Positions 30,238 through 39,657 of a stretch of DNA of 64,000 nt are shown here, one piece after another. This DNA comes from Rhodanobacter sp. C05 (GTDB lineage: Bacteria; Pseudomonadota; Gammaproteobacteria; Xanthomonadales; Rhodanobacteraceae). Made by a program: the position numbers and the translations under genes. The DNA lies in NCBI RefSeq assembly GCF_002001165.1, contig NZ_MUNQ01000008.1:372001-436000 (forward strand), given 5' to 3'. The notes beneath the pieces are model-generated. The model was not told the origin of the DNA. It was given only the letters and a program-made list of their open reading frames with translations, and did not search any database. Every line of letters begins with the position of its first letter. Within the stretch, counting starts at the first letter, position 1.

Positions 30238-31236
30238 TCAGAAATCCGTGCGCGACTTGTCCCGTGAGTAGACCAGCCGCTTGCCCTTGACGGCGAGTAC
30301 ATCGAGAAAGTCTTTCAGATCATCCGGCAATGGCGTGGAGAAGCTGTAGGCACGTCCGTCCAGCTCGAAGCTCATGTGCGAGGCGTGCAGGAACATCCGG
30401 TTCAGGCCCATCTCGCGAAAACGTTTGTTCATCTCCTTGTCGCCGTACTTCGGATCACCAGCCAGTGGATGGCCGATATGCGCCGCATGCACGCGGATCT
30501 GATGGGTACGCCCGGTGCCCAGGGTGGCCTGCATCAGGCGGGCGCCGGGATACTGCTCCATTTCGCGGAAAAACGTCAGCGATGGCTTGCCGTTGTCGGC
30601 CACCCGCACCATGCGCTCGCCACCTTGCAACACGGATTTCAGCAGCGGTGCATTGACGTCGAACTTGGCCTTGGACGGGTGACCGAGCATCAGGCATAGA
30701 TATTGTTTGGTGACCTCGCCGGCACGGATTGCCGCCTGCAGACCAGTCAGGCCGGCCCGCGTCTTGGCAAACACCAGCACGCCGCTGGTATCGCGATCGA
30801 GTCGATGCACCAGTTCCAGGTGTTCCTGCGGCCGGGCTGAACGCAGTAGCTCGATCGCGCCATGACTGACCCCGCTACCGCCATGACTGGCCACGCCGGA
30901 GGGTTTGTCGATGACCAGGAAGTGCTTGTCTTCGAAAATGATGGCGTCGGCCACCGAGGCCACCAAACCGGTGGCGGGTGCATTGCCTTCTGGCCGTTCA
31001 GCGACCCGTACCGGCGGAATGCGCAGCATATCACCGGTCGTGAGACGCGTATCCGGCTTCGCCCGTTTGCCGTTGACGCGTACCTGACCGGTGCGCAACA
31101 GCCGGTAAATCATGCTCTTCGGCACCCCTTTGAGCATGGTGACCAGGGCGTTGTCGATCCGCTGGCCGTCCCGCTCGGGGCCGATCTCGACTTGACGTAC
31201 ACCGTGAGGTGCGTCGGGGGAAGTTACCGTCTGCAT
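30238..31236 (-). CDS. rluC: 23S rRNA pseudouridine synthase RluC
   Basis: 332-aa pseudouridine synthase of the RluA family. The N-terminal S4 domain (about residues 20-80, SMIYRLLRTGQVRVNGKR) precedes the catalytic domain, with the active Asp in HRLDRDTSGVLV. The pairing with a divergent rne gene matches the rluC-rne layout of gammaproteobacteria and supports RluC (positions 955/2504/2580) over RluD. ATG 31236 is chosen; the long frame upstream overlaps the rne leader. Confidence 0.93.
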   Translation of the reverse strand: MQTVTSPDAPHGVRQVEIGPERDGQRIDNALVTMLKGVPKSMIYRLLRTGQVRVNGKRAKPDTRLTTGDMLRIPPVRVAERPEGNAPATGLVASVADAIIFEDKHFLVIDKPSGVASHGGSGVSHGAIELLRSARPQEHLELVHRLDRDTSGVLVFAKTRAGLTGLQAAIRAGEVTKQYLCLMLGHPSKAKFDVNAPLLKSVLQGGERMVRVADNGKPSLTFFREMEQYPGARLMQATLGTGRTHQIRVHAAHIGHPLAGDPKYGDKEMNKRFREMGLNRMFLHASHMSFELDGRAYSFSTPLPDDLKDFLDVLAVKGKRLVYSRDKSRTDF

Positions 31237-31264
31237 TGAAAAAAACCTGCTGAAATAGGATACT
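31236..31264 (+). promoter_or_regulatory. sigma70 promoter of rne
   Basis: TTGAAA (31236-31241) and GATACT (31259-31264) with an exact 17-bp spacer. The -35 element overlaps the rluC start codon on the other strand. The predicted start is near 31271, giving a leader of about 298 nt. Confidence 0.65.
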
Positions 31265-31568
31265 CGTCGGGCGCTACATTCTGCCCATCGATGTCTGGAT
31301 TGGGTCGAGTGCCCGCCCGTAACGTCGGCGAGGATTGCGCCGGTTGCCTTGGCGGCCGGTCGCGGCTCCCTTTCATCGTAACGGTTCGGGCTGTCGTTTG
31401 TCCGATGCCATTGAGGTATCGGGGCGGCAGGCGCTGCTGACCGAATCATCCCGACACCGGTAACGGTGCCGTTTTTTTGCCGCTTTACCGCAGCGGCGCG
31501 ATCCCCGGCAGGCCGCCATTGTGGCGCCACCGAGGCGCGCGACGCGCGGCAAGCCGAGGATTACTAGC
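31265..31568 (+). other. Long 5' leader of rne
   Basis: About 300 nt without a gene between the predicted rne start site and the rne ATG. It contains several GC hairpins and a seven-T run at 31476-31482 after a short ACGGTGCCGT stem. Known: the E. coli rne leader is similarly long and is the target of RNase E autoregulation. I infer the same role here; no sequence identity is claimed. Confidence 0.5.
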
Positions 31569-34500
31569 ATGAAACGTATGTTGATCAACGCGACTCAGCG
31601 TGAAGAGTTGCGCGTGGCCATTGTCGATGGCCAGAACCTGTACGACCTGGACATCGAAATCCCTTCGCGGGAACAGAAAAAGTCCAATATTTACAAGGGT
31701 CGAATCACTCGAGTTGAGGCTTCACTTGAAGCCTGTTTCGTCGAATATGGCGCCGAACGCCACGGCTTCCTGCCGCTGAAGGAGATCTCGCGCGAATACT
31801 TCGTGCAGGGCGTGGATCCCCACAAGGCCGGCATCCGCGAGCTGCTCCGGGAAGGTCAGGAAGTCGTAGTCCAGGTCGAGAAGGAAGAGCGTGGCAACAA
31901 GGGTGCCGCCCTGACCACCTTCATCAGTCTGGCCGGCCGCTACATGGTCTTGATGCCGAACAACCCGAAGGCTGGCGGTGTCTCGCGCCGGATCGAGGGC
32001 GAAGACCGGCAGGCACTGAAGGAAGCGCTCGAACACGTCACCGTGCCCGATGATGTCGGCCTGATCGTGCGTACCGCCGGTCTTGGTCGCGACGCCGAAG
32101 AGCTGCAGTGGGACCTCGATTACCTGTTGCAGCTGTGGAAATCGATCTCCGAAGCAGCCAACAAGCAGAAGGCACCGTTCCTGATCTACCAGGAATCGAA
32201 GCTGTTCATCCGCGCCCTGCGCGACTATCTGCGCAGCGACATCGGCGAGATCCTGATCGACGAGGAGTCGCTGTACAACGACGCCCGCGATTTCATGCAG
32301 CAAGTGATGCCGAACGCGCTGCGCAAGCTCAAGCTGTACAAGGACGACACCCCGCTGTTCACGCGCTACCAGATCGAGACGCAGATCGAGAGCGCATTCG
32401 AGCGCCAGGTGCGTCTGCCTTCCGGTGGCTCGATCGTGATCGACCAGACCGAAGCGCTGACCGCGATCGACATCAACTCCTCCAAGGCCACCAAGGGCAG
32501 CGACATCGAGGAGACCGCGTTCAACACGAATTGCGAGGCCGCGGTGGAAATCGCCCGCCAGGCGCGCATCCGTGACGCCGGCGGCCTGATCGTGATCGAT
32601 TTCATCGACATGGACAGCCCGAAGCACCAGCGCGAAGTGGAAGATCGCCTGAAGGAAGCGCTGAAGCTCGATCGTGCCCGCGTGCAGATCGGCCGCATCT
32701 CGCGCTTCGGCCTGCTCGAGATGTCGCGCCAGCGGCTGCGCCCGAGCCTCGGCGAAGCCACCCAGATCGTCTGCCCACGCTGCGAGGGCCATGGCCACAT
32801 CCGCGGCGTGGAATCGCTGTCGCTGTCGACCCTGCGCCTGATCGAAGAACACGCGATGAAGGACAACACTGGCCAGGTGCTGGTGCAGGCGCCGTCGAGC
32901 GTCGTCAACTTCCTGCTCAACGAAAAGCGCGCCAGCGTGGTGGAGATCGAACTGCGCCACAAGGTGCACGTGATGATCGTCGCCGACGAAAAGCTGGAAA
33001 CGCCGCATATTGAAATCCAGCGTATCCGCGAAGCCGACATGGGCGAGCACAGCAAGCCCAGCTATGAGCGGCTGACCACCGTGGAAACGGCCGAGCTGCC
33101 CAAGATGGGTCAGGCCCTGGGCAGCAGTGAACAACCGGCAGTCAGCGGCATCGTGCCGTCCAGTCCGGCGCCGTTGCGCGATGAAATTGCCGCACCCGTC
33201 GCCGCGGCCCAGCCTGTTGCTCGTCGTCAGCCGGCAGTTGCCCAGGCAGCCGCGCGCCCTGCTCCTTCCGGTGGCGTCATTTCAAGACTGCTTGGCTGGT
33301 TCCGCAGTGCTGAACCGGCAGCGCCCACGCCTGCGCCCCGTCGTGCCGATGGCAATGACAGTGCACGCGATCGCCGCGACGAACGCATGGGTCGCAACAA
33401 TGCCCAGAATACGTCGGCGCAGCGATCGCCACGACGCGAATCTGCACAGCAGCCTGCGTCGAAATCAAACGCTGCACAGCAGCCGAAGAATGCTCGTCCA
33501 CGCAATAACGAACAGCCGCGCCAACCACAGCAGACGCAAGCTCCGGCCGTCAAGGCGGAGCGCCAACCCAAGCCCGTTGTGAACGGCAACAACCCGGCAC
33601 GCACCGAGCGCAGGCCCAATCCGCAGCAGCAGGTCAAAACCGAAAAGCCGCCACGTCCCGTCACCAACGAGCGCCCGGCAGCTGTGTCGCCAGGCGATGC
33701 TGCCAAGGAAGCCGAACTGCTGCTCGCGCCACTGCCGGAATCGACGGCACCGGATTCTGCCGATACACCGCTCGATGCCGATGGCAGCCAGTCGCGTCGT
33801 CGTCGCGGTCGTCGTGGTGGTCGACGCCGGCGCCGTCATGACGAAGCTGCGCCGAACGGCACGAATCTCGATACCGTAGAGGCGCTCGACGATGAGGATC
33901 GTGACGAAGCCGCGAGCCCCGCCGAAATCGATCGTCCGGTCACCCGCAGTGAGCAGTCGCCAGCGAATGCTGTCGTGGCGGCAAGCACGGCGGCCGCGGT
34001 GACAAGCCAAGGCTTTGCAAATAGCGCCGCCGCGCCTGCTCAGACACTACCAGTCAGTGCACCGGCTGAAGCACGCAAACCAGACACTGAGGCACCTGCT
34101 GCACCGTCAACCACGGCACCGGTGGAAAAAGCTGCTGCAGCCGATACAGCCGATACAGCGATAAGTGGCCAGCCGCAGAAACCGGTCGTCGCACCGGTTG
34201 CGAACGTTGCGGTCACCGCGCCTGCCGTTACGGCGTTCAACCTGCCAACCCTGCCACCCATTCCCGATCAGGTGAAACCGGCAGCCAGCACCGGCGTAGC
34301 AGACGACAATGTCAAGGCTGCGTTGCCAGCTGCTCATGCACCCATGCAGCCGGTCGATCACGCGTCTCAGCATCCGGAAGTCACAGCCACTGTCGTCAGT
34401 GGCGACTATGCAAGCAACCGCATCAGCGAGAGCACGGTCGCACCTGCACGTGTTGCACCTGCTGCTGTCGCTCCCACATCACAGCCGATGACCACCATCA

Positions 34501-34814
34501 GCCAGTCAGCCACGGCTGCCACGCCAGCGCCTCAGGTTCGGCCTGCGGCCATGGCAACTCCGGCAAGTCCGATCAGTCAGCCGGTTACCAGCGCTCCTGC
34601 TGCTGTCGCTCCTGCTGCTGTTGCTCCTGCTGCTGTGGTGACCTCTGCCCCGGTCGTACCTGCGCCGACGACACCTGCCGTACCGCAGCCCAAACAGGGT
34701 GATCTGCTGACTCAACCCAGCCACCCGGCCACGACAGCTGCACCGCGCGACGAAGCAGCCAAGCCGGTCACCATCGACATAGATGAAGCGCGCAAGGATG
34801 ACTCGCACGACTGA
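31569..34814 (+). CDS. rne: Ribonuclease E
   Basis: 1081-aa endoribonuclease and degradosome scaffold. The catalytic half (residues 1-520) starts [21 protein letters not shown], has the S1 domain with [21 protein letters not shown] (split by one residue), the DNase-like site with [22 protein letters not shown], and the zinc-link CPRCEGHGH. The C-terminal half (about 530-1081) is natively disordered: Arg-rich patches (for example [15 protein letters not shown]), and Pro/Ala-rich stretches ending with three APAAV repeats at nucleotides 34585-34640. A terminator follows. The C-terminal region evolves fast and is where degradosome partners bind. Confidence 0.97.
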   Translation: MKRMLINATQREELRVAIVDGQNLYDLDIEIPSREQKKSNIYKGRITRVEASLEACFVEYGAERHGFLPLKEISREYFVQGVDPHKAGIRELLREGQEVVVQVEKEERGNKGAALTTFISLAGRYMVLMPNNPKAGGVSRRIEGEDRQALKEALEHVTVPDDVGLIVRTAGLGRDAEELQWDLDYLLQLWKSISEAANKQKAPFLIYQESKLFIRALRDYLRSDIGEILIDEESLYNDARDFMQQVMPNALRKLKLYKDDTPLFTRYQIETQIESAFERQVRLPSGGSIVIDQTEALTAIDINSSKATKGSDIEETAFNTNCEAAVEIARQARIRDAGGLIVIDFIDMDSPKHQREVEDRLKEALKLDRARVQIGRISRFGLLEMSRQRLRPSLGEATQIVCPRCEGHGHIRGVESLSLSTLRLIEEHAMKDNTGQVLVQAPSSVVNFLLNEKRASVVEIELRHKVHVMIVADEKLETPHIEIQRIREADMGEHSKPSYERLTTVETAELPKMGQALGSSEQPAVSGIVPSSPAPLRDEIAAPVAAAQPVARRQPAVAQAAARPAPSGGVISRLLGWFRSAEPAAPTPAPRRADGNDSARDRRDERMGRNNAQNTSAQRSPRRESAQQPASKSNAAQQPKNARPRNNEQPRQPQQTQAPAVKAERQPKPVVNGNNPARTERRPNPQQQVKTEKPPRPVTNERPAAVSPGDAAKEAELLLAPLPESTAPDSADTPLDADGSQSRRRRGRRGGRRRRRHDEAAPNGTNLDTVEALDDEDRDEAASPAEIDRPVTRSEQSPANAVVAASTAAAVTSQGFANSAAAPAQTLPVSAPAEARKPDTEAPAAPSTTAPVEKAAAADTADTAISGQPQKPVVAPVANVAVTAPAVTAFNLPTLPPIPDQVKPAASTGVADDNVKAALPAAHAPMQPVDHASQHPEVTATVVSGDYASNRISESTVAPARVAPAAVAPTSQPMTTISQSATAATPAPQVRPAAMATPASPISQPVTSAPAAVAPAAVAPAAVVTSAPVVPAPTTPAVPQPKQGDLLTQPSHPATTAAPRDEAAKPVTIDIDEARKDDSHD

Positions 34815-34833
34815 ACCATCAGCGACGATGATC

Positions 34834-34876
34834 CAGCAACAAAAAACCGGACTATGTGTCCGGTTTTTTGTTGCTG
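34834..34876. terminator. bidirectional terminator, rne/gacA
   Basis: A 19-bp perfect stem (34834-34852 with 34858-34876), 5-nt loop, with A-run and T-run inside the arms. It separates the convergent rne and gacA genes. Confidence 0.95.
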
Positions 34877-34924
34877 TGAATCAGCTTTGTTCTTCAGTTT
34901 GCGCTTCCATCAGCGTGCCACGGG

Positions 34925-35578
34925 TCAGCTGCCAACCTGGTGATTCGGGGTATCGATCAGGCCGTGTACGGTCATCAGGTGCGCAAGACTGAGTACATGA
35001 TCCACCTGCAGCTTTTCCATCAGGCGCTGCTTGTAGGTCGACACGGTTTTCGGACTCAGGTTGAGTTGCTCGCCAATGATGGTCAGCGGCTTGCCACGCA
35101 CTAGCATCATCGCCACTTCAAGCTCGCGGCTGGACAACACGTCGAACGGTGAAGCGCTGCCGTCCAGCGTGGCCAGTGCCAGCTGCTGAGCAACGGCCGG
35201 TGCAAGGTAACGTCGACCGTTGGCCACCTGCCGCACCGCAGACACCAGCTCTTCGGCACTGCAACCCTTGGTCAGATAGCCGAGCGCACCTGCATCCAGC
35301 AGTCGCTTGGGAAAACGCGCGTCGTCCACCACCGTCACGATGACGATATGGGTGGACATCTTCGACCGGCACACGCGTTCGGTAAGCTCGATGCCGCTCA
35401 TGCCGGGCATATGCACATCGACCAAGGCAATATCCGGTGTCAGCGTGCGTATCAGTCGCAGGCCTTCCTCGGCACTTCCCGCTTCACCACAAACGCAGAT
35501 ATCCGCCTGCTGCTGCAAGATCATCCGGAAGCCAGTGCGGACCAGCTCGTGATCGTCCACCAGAACAACGTTGATCAC
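34925..35578 (-). CDS. gacA: GacA/UvrY-type response regulator
   Basis: 217-aa NarL-family regulator with a GTG start and the GacA/UvrY N-terminus (M)INVVLVDDHELVRTGFRMIL. The phospho-acceptor Asp is in IALVDVHMPGMSG (about residue 54) and the conserved Lys in GYLTKGCS. The LuxR HTH contains LSSRELEVAMMLVRG and LSPKTVSTYKQRLMEKL. In gammaproteobacteria this protein, with the BarA/GacS kinase, switches on CsrB/RsmZ-type sponge RNAs. uvrC or pgsA, its common partners, are not next to it here. It is orphan, and the DNA upstream is accessory. Confidence 0.9.
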   Translation of the reverse strand: MINVVLVDDHELVRTGFRMILQQQADICVCGEAGSAEEGLRLIRTLTPDIALVDVHMPGMSGIELTERVCRSKMSTHIVIVTVVDDARFPKRLLDAGALGYLTKGCSAEELVSAVRQVANGRRYLAPAVAQQLALATLDGSASPFDVLSSRELEVAMMLVRGKPLTIIGEQLNLSPKTVSTYKQRLMEKLQVDHVLSLAHLMTVHGLIDTPNHQVGS

Positions 35579-35995
35579 TTCACGTCTCTCCTTGATTGGA
35601 CCAATGAATCACACAGCAAAGCTGCCTTGCGAAAAATCCCCACTACACCCGCGCGATCCCCGTCAGCACCTCAAACGGCAACCCATGGTACTGCGATGTC
35701 GTGAGGTTACGGAGGTGTACGCCATCCACCAATGCATTCGCATCAAAAGGACAGAACGGCTCGAATGCGATCGCTCATCAGCATGCCAAAACCCTTTGGG
35801 CCAGCGTGGTTGTCGCCACAGGCTGAACAACGCGATATGGAAGCCCCTTCCAGACACTCGCTCACTCAAGTAATCAAGCACGATGACAGGTCCAGCCAGC
35901 CTTCATCGAGACGCAATGTGCCATGCAAGTAAAGCGGTGATATGTCAGCCGACGCCTACGAGCCATGTGCGAAAAATGCGGTCAGGACGATGCGT
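35579..35995. other. Gene-poor stretch upstream of gacA
   Basis: 417 nt between gacA and a small ORF, with no gene I can support. A 72-codon minus-strand frame (35663-35881) starting MLDYLSERVSGRGFHIALFS has a plausible start but no recognised family and no clear ribosome site. No attC-like site or transposase fragment was found. Confidence 0.5.
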
Positions 35996-36217
35996 CTACT
36001 CGTCCATCCCAATCAATCCCTCAATATCAATTTCGGCGAAGAACAGACCTCGATCCGTAGCTTCGGCAAGTGTCAGCAGTGGCCGGTCAAAAGCCTTGGG
36101 GACAAGGCCGATCTTCTTGATTTCGCCATTCCTGCTCACTTCGTACCCGGCATGGTCATATTTGATTTCGTAGGTGTAGTGCTTTCCCTGAAAGCGCCTG
36201 TATGTGGCTTTCTTCAT
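35996..36217 (-). CDS. Small hypothetical protein (73 aa)
   Basis: 73-aa ORF with ATG start: MKKATYRRFQGKHYTYEIKY followed by DHAGYEVSRNGEIKKIGLV and an acidic C-terminus. Amino-acid composition and lower GC than surrounding housekeeping genes look like a real acquired gene. No domain is recognised; there is no signal peptide or membrane segment. It lies in the accessory region, beyond the last clear attC. Confidence 0.6.
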   Translation of the reverse strand: MKKATYRRFQGKHYTYEIKYDHAGYEVSRNGEIKKIGLVPKAFDRPLLTLAEATDRGLFFAEIDIEGLIGMDE

Positions 36218-36878
36218 GTCTCGTGCTCTTACCTTACTGTCTAAGCCAATGATCCGCGTCGCATCAATTTCTCACTCGATGCCTGACTTGCAAAGCAAAA
36301 CGTTTGCCAATAGTGACTGCCATCCCTTGCTGCCATGCACACGGGCGAGGCCGACCACGCCAGCCCGAGAACTTCCCTGGTGCGTATCACATCGATCAGA
36401 TTCCGAACGATGCTTCTGAACTAGCCTGTGCCATCAGCCCTTCAGCTATCGGCACCCATGCATCGCCAATGTGTCACCCGAAGGCATGCTGAAAAACTAG
36501 AAGAATCTACAGGTTTGCCTGAACTGCTATCTCGATGGCGTTGCTCCAAACAGCTAGTAGAACCAGTACAAGCCGTATGGATGCCAGGTGACATTGCAGA
36601 TCCCACATCACCCATCATTCGATGAAGGCTGGGGACAAGCCCATCAAGAGGCCCGAGACCTTCAGGCACAAAAATCCGTCAAGTGGCTGGTTTAATTGTG
36701 TTTATCGGACTCCGCCAGACGTCCTTCAACAGTGCATTGGTACCGAGAGGGGCAACGAAAGACCAGCATTCATGAGGCCTGCAAGGCATGATTTGAAAAT
36801 ATGCCCCCAGATGTACCTCCACCCAATCTGCAGCCACTTGCCGTCAGATGTCTATCTGCGCGTGATCGGCACATATGG
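36218..36878. other. 660-nt ORF-poor accessory DNA
   Basis: Lower-GC DNA between the 73-aa ORF and the last attC. Short open frames exist on both strands but none has a credible start, length or family. It may be the decayed remains of further cassettes or of the array's end. Confidence 0.5.
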
Positions 36879-36949
36879 CATTAACACCAAAGCTCAGCGG
36901 CCGGTTGAGGCGAAACCGGAAGTCGGTCCGCTGTGCGCCTTGTTTGGGC
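36879..36949 (-). repeat. attC-like site E (degenerate)
   Basis: Cassette recombination site downstream of the VOC gene 36961-37341. On the plus strand CATTAAC (36879-36885) and GTTTGGG (36942-36948) bracket a stem: GCTCAGCGGCCGGTT pairs imperfectly with AACCGG..GGTCCGCTG. Both core motifs deviate from consensus, so this is the least certain with site B. Confidence 0.55.
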
Positions 36950-36960
36950 GGCACAGTGGC

Positions 36961-37341
36961 TTACGACGTAGACCATCCGCGGTGAGTAGCGACCTGCCAT
37001 ACGTTGCCCCAAGGATCTCGAATCATCGCGCGCCGGTCCCCGTAGGGCATGTCCTGTGGCTTTTCTACCGATTCGGAACCGCGATCCAGCGCGCGCCGAA
37101 AAGTTGAGTCGGCGTCCTCCACATACACATAGAGGAACGCCGGCATCGGCTGGCGCTCGACCGTGGAGCCAACCATGAGAAGCGAGTCGCCAATCCGAAG
37201 CTCCGATGGCCTGCTGGACTGGAATCGGCCGCTGGCACCGAAAACGTCCTGGATGAATCCGACGAGACCCTCAGGATCATCCACGGCGATTCGCGGTATG
37301 AGGCTGGGCCAACCATCGGGTACGTGCTTTGCCTGTGCCAT
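36961..37341 (-). CDS. VOC/glyoxalase superfamily protein (cassette gene)
   Basis: 126-aa vicinal-oxygen-chelate protein of the PhnB-like branch: PRIAVDDPEGLVGFIQDVFGA at the N-terminus (split across the first beta-alpha unit), ELRIGDSLLMVG, and the C-terminal RDPWGNVWQVATHRG signature. Members include glyoxalase-like enzymes and antibiotic-binding proteins; the substrate is unknown. It sits between attC sites D and E and is the fifth cassette gene. Confidence 0.82.
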   Translation of the reverse strand: MAQAKHVPDGWPSLIPRIAVDDPEGLVGFIQDVFGASGRFQSSRPSELRIGDSLLMVGSTVERQPMPAFLYVYVEDADSTFRRALDRGSESVEKPQDMPYGDRRAMIRDPWGNVWQVATHRGWSTS

Positions 37342-37371
37342 TCATTTGCCTCTTACCGATACACCGATGAC

Positions 37372-37463
37372 GCTTAACGCTGGAGCTCAGCGGCCGTTGC
37401 CGCGGAAAGGTTCACCCTACCGCAGCCGATCCGCAACGGTCCGCTTACAGTGAATAGTTAGGT
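37372..37463 (-). repeat. attC-like site D
   Basis: 92-bp site 3' to the GNAT gene. Plus-strand GCTTAAC (37372-37378) and GTTAGGT (37457-37463) both match the core consensus. Arms GCTCAGCGGCCGTTGC and GCAACGGTCCGCTTACAG pair around a central insert. The last codons of the GNAT gene lie inside it, as is common for cassettes. Confidence 0.8.
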
Positions 37464-37930
37464 TGCAGCTGCTTGGCATAGGGGAAGCATTGCAAAACGC
37501 CAAAGCGCGCCACTGCCGGGCCGCTCGGTTGGTAACCTAAGGCTTCATAAAAGGGGCAAGCCAGTGCTGTGCTGTCCAAGTGCAATGACGTCATCCCCCA
37601 TTGAGCTGCCTTTTCCTCCAGCGCGGTGTGAATCATCTTGCCGATGCCTTGGCGCTGCGCACCGGGCGCCAGATAAAACATGAGGATCTCGCCTCGGCGG
37701 TGAAGAACTCCAACTCCAAGCAGACGACTGTTCGATTCAACCACGACACAGAAGTTTTCAGTATTCGAAAGCCATTTGAGAAAATTCTGAGGAGTCTTGT
37801 TAGCCAGCCACGCAGCAAGCGTCTCGTCATCATTCTGATGATCGGCCACGCACAAATGAGTAATCGACCGGCGCACAACATCAATTGCCGCACCGGCGTC
37901 TCTTTGCTCTGCGGGGCGTACCGAGATCAT
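37445..37930 (-). CDS. GNAT-family N-acetyltransferase (cassette gene)
   Basis: 161-aa GCN5-related acetyltransferase. It starts MISVRPAEQRDAGAAIDVVR. The acetyl-CoA-binding motif A is YLAPGAQRQGIGKMI, and motif B has FYEALGYQPSG. Members act on aminoglycosides, peptides or small amines; the acceptor cannot be deduced. It is a single cassette gene: it begins 10 nt after the core of attC site C and its stop codon lies inside attC site D. Confidence 0.88.
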   Translation of the reverse strand: MISVRPAEQRDAGAAIDVVRRSITHLCVADHQNDDETLAAWLANKTPQNFLKWLSNTENFCVVVESNSRLLGVGVLHRRGEILMFYLAPGAQRQGIGKMIHTALEEKAAQWGMTSLHLDSTALACPFYEALGYQPSGPAVARFGVLQCFPYAKQLQPNYSL

Positions 37931-37939
37931 GGACCTGCA

Positions 37940-37996
37940 ACCTAACGTTGGAGTTAAGCGGCGGCGTAGTCGTCCGCCTTGAACGAGATGTTAGCC
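37940..37996 (-). repeat. attC-like site C
   Basis: 57-bp site. Plus-strand ACCTAAC (37940-37946) matches the core perfectly, then GTTAAGCGGCGG pairs with CCGCCTTGAAC around a short loop, and GTTAGCC (37990-37996) closes it. The best example in the array; strongly similar in layout to the attC of class 1 integron aadA cassettes. Confidence 0.85.
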
Positions 37997-38208
37997 AACC
38001 TCACCGGTCACGTGCTTTGGACACGTGCCAAGCGAAACGGCTAGCTAATGGGGAAGGTATCGTTTCATGCCGAAACCTTTTGTTTATCCGCCGTCCTTCC
38101 AGGCTCTGCACGTGCGTTGCCTGGTACCTGTGTCTTGCCAAGAGGTAGTGGGTTCGCGTTCATCGTGCGTGCTTTGGGCGAGCTGCGCGGCGGTGCCGCC
38201 CGGCTCGG
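37997..38208. other. Non-coding tail of the acyltransferase cassette
   Basis: 212 nt between attC site C and the acyltransferase stop. There is no gene, only GC-rich short inverted repeats near 38180-38205. Nothing further is recognisable. Confidence 0.4.
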
Positions 38209-39507
38209 CTATGCTCTTTCGGAACAGTTCGCCGCAATGGACGTAACAGATACTACTCCGCAGCCGACTGATGACTGGATAGCCGTTTCGGAAGGTGCCG
38301 CGTGATCGTTCTTTCCTCCGCTTGCGCCATTAAGTAGACGCAAGCTGTCTTCTTTCGGGACGGCTTTATGAAAGATCTTCCTTGACAACTTGATGCCCAA
38401 GTTGTCAAACGTTGCATGGAACAGGCTGGCAGTTGGAAGAGCGACAGCGAGCGTGGCCACACTAACGAATAGACACGTTACCGAATACGGGAGCGACGAG
38501 TTTCGATTGATCCACACGAGAAGCCACGAACTAAAGGTTAGTAGGATCGGGAAATGCACAAGGTAAAGAGCGTAGGAGATACGCCCCAGGTATTGAGCAA
38601 TTCGGCACGTAAGGATCTGACTAAACCACCCGCGTCGAACGATATACACGAGAGCAATTGCGCCAGATATGTTCATGACGTTTTTCAACGCGATTGCGTC
38701 CAATGGAATGAACCTCGTCCAACCGAACCACGACGAGAAATCGAAGCCACCCCCGACAACCGCTGTGACGATCGCGAACCACGGCATCCACGACGAACCC
38801 TCCCTGCGCACATGGCCCAAATAGCTGCCGGCGATGAACCCCATATAGAGCATCCATTGGTCAGGGAACCAGGCCAGCAACACACCTGCGAGCATGAGCG
38901 CTCCAAGCCAGCCGATTGATCCATTCAGATTCAGTGCCCGAAATCCGAAAACGATCATCGAACCAGTGAATTCAATGCCCATCGTCCATAAAGGCGGCAC
39001 GTAATTTGACTGACCAAAGAGGATCGCCCGAAATGCACCCTCCCTGAGCGCATCTCCAAAGGTCGGACTAAAAGCCCAATTTTGTCCGAGCCACCAAGAA
39101 TGGCTTACCGATGCCGCTTCGACACTGTTATTCAACCCCAGCTTAAGCAATACATAGGCAAGCATCACGCTCCCGAAAATGGGAATGCCGAGCCTTAGAT
39201 ACCGTCGTGCAGCACGGAGCTTCATGCTCAAAACGTCGCCGGTGTCGACAAAAACCTTCGTCAACACATAACCGCTCAGAACAAAAAACACGCAGACGGC
39301 GAAGTTACCGTTCCAAAAGATAGACAAAAGCGGAGCAGAGATGATCGCGTCCGCTGCATGCTTTGGCGCACCGGGAAACGCCAAGGGTGGTAGAAATGGG
39401 AATAGATATGCGAAACCAAGCGGGAAAAAAGCGAGAAGAAGATGATTTAGCAGCACAGATAGGGATGCCCATCCACGTAGACCGTCTGCAGCGATGTCTT
39501 TTTGCAT
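38209..39507 (-). CDS. Acyltransferase 3 family membrane protein (cassette gene)
   Basis: 432-aa integral membrane O-acyltransferase of the OafA/NodX family. It starts MQKDIAADGLRGWASLSVLL with the catalytic His region GLRG..(N)H near residues 10-21, and has about ten helices, including a YVLTKVF/RYLRLGIP block. Such proteins move acetyl or other acyl groups onto extracytoplasmic sugars (O-antigen, exopolysaccharide). The last about 60 residues are a soluble, Ser/Ala-rich tail without family similarity. Lower GC than neighbours. At 1.3 kb it is a large cassette gene, flanked by attC sites B and C. Confidence 0.87.
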   Translation of the reverse strand: MQKDIAADGLRGWASLSVLLNHLLLAFFPLGFAYLFPFLPPLAFPGAPKHAADAIISAPLLSIFWNGNFAVCVFFVLSGYVLTKVFVDTGDVLSMKLRAARRYLRLGIPIFGSVMLAYVLLKLGLNNSVEAASVSHSWWLGQNWAFSPTFGDALREGAFRAILFGQSNYVPPLWTMGIEFTGSMIVFGFRALNLNGSIGWLGALMLAGVLLAWFPDQWMLYMGFIAGSYLGHVRREGSSWMPWFAIVTAVVGGGFDFSSWFGWTRFIPLDAIALKNVMNISGAIALVYIVRRGWFSQILTCRIAQYLGRISYALYLVHFPILLTFSSWLLVWINRNSSLPYSVTCLFVSVATLAVALPTASLFHATFDNLGIKLSRKIFHKAVPKEDSLRLLNGASGGKNDHAAPSETAIQSSVGCGVVSVTSIAANCSERA

Positions 39508-39527
39508 AACGCTCCCAGAGTGCCCAG

Positions 39528-39597
39528 CGCTAACGGTTGAGCTGAGCCGCCCCGGAGGCCGAAGGCCGGAGGAGTCGGCTTGAGCGATTTGTTACAC
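39528..39597 (-). repeat. attC-like site B (degenerate)
   Basis: Plus-strand CGCTAAC (39528-39534) and GTTACAC (39591-39597) around arms GAGCTGAGCCG and CGGCTTGAGC with an inner GGCC..GGCC hairpin. The cores deviate slightly from consensus but position (21 nt before the next gene start) and arm sequence fit. Confidence 0.65.
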
Positions 39598-39657
39598 GTC
39601 CGGCAACTAGCCCACGCGAATACGCATCCCCCTCAGGTCTGTATCTGTCACATGTGC

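Noticed and set aside
30238-31530. rluC extended to an upstream start at 31530
   Set aside because: The extra 98 residues overlap the rne leader and promoter and lack similarity; ATG 31236 fits the family.
31722-33134. 470-codon minus-strand frame opposite rne
   Set aside because: Antisense shadow of the RNase E catalytic domain.
34585-34640. Alanine/proline codon repeats in rne as a regulatory repeat
   Set aside because: They lie within the disordered C-terminal coding region and are explained by low-complexity protein sequence.
35571-35873. 100-codon plus-strand ORF upstream of gacA
   Set aside because: No start context, no domain, and it overlaps the gacA start region on the other strand.
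36622-37107. 161-codon plus-strand ORF across the attC site
   Set aside because: It spans attC site E and the antisense end of the VOC gene, and has no domain.
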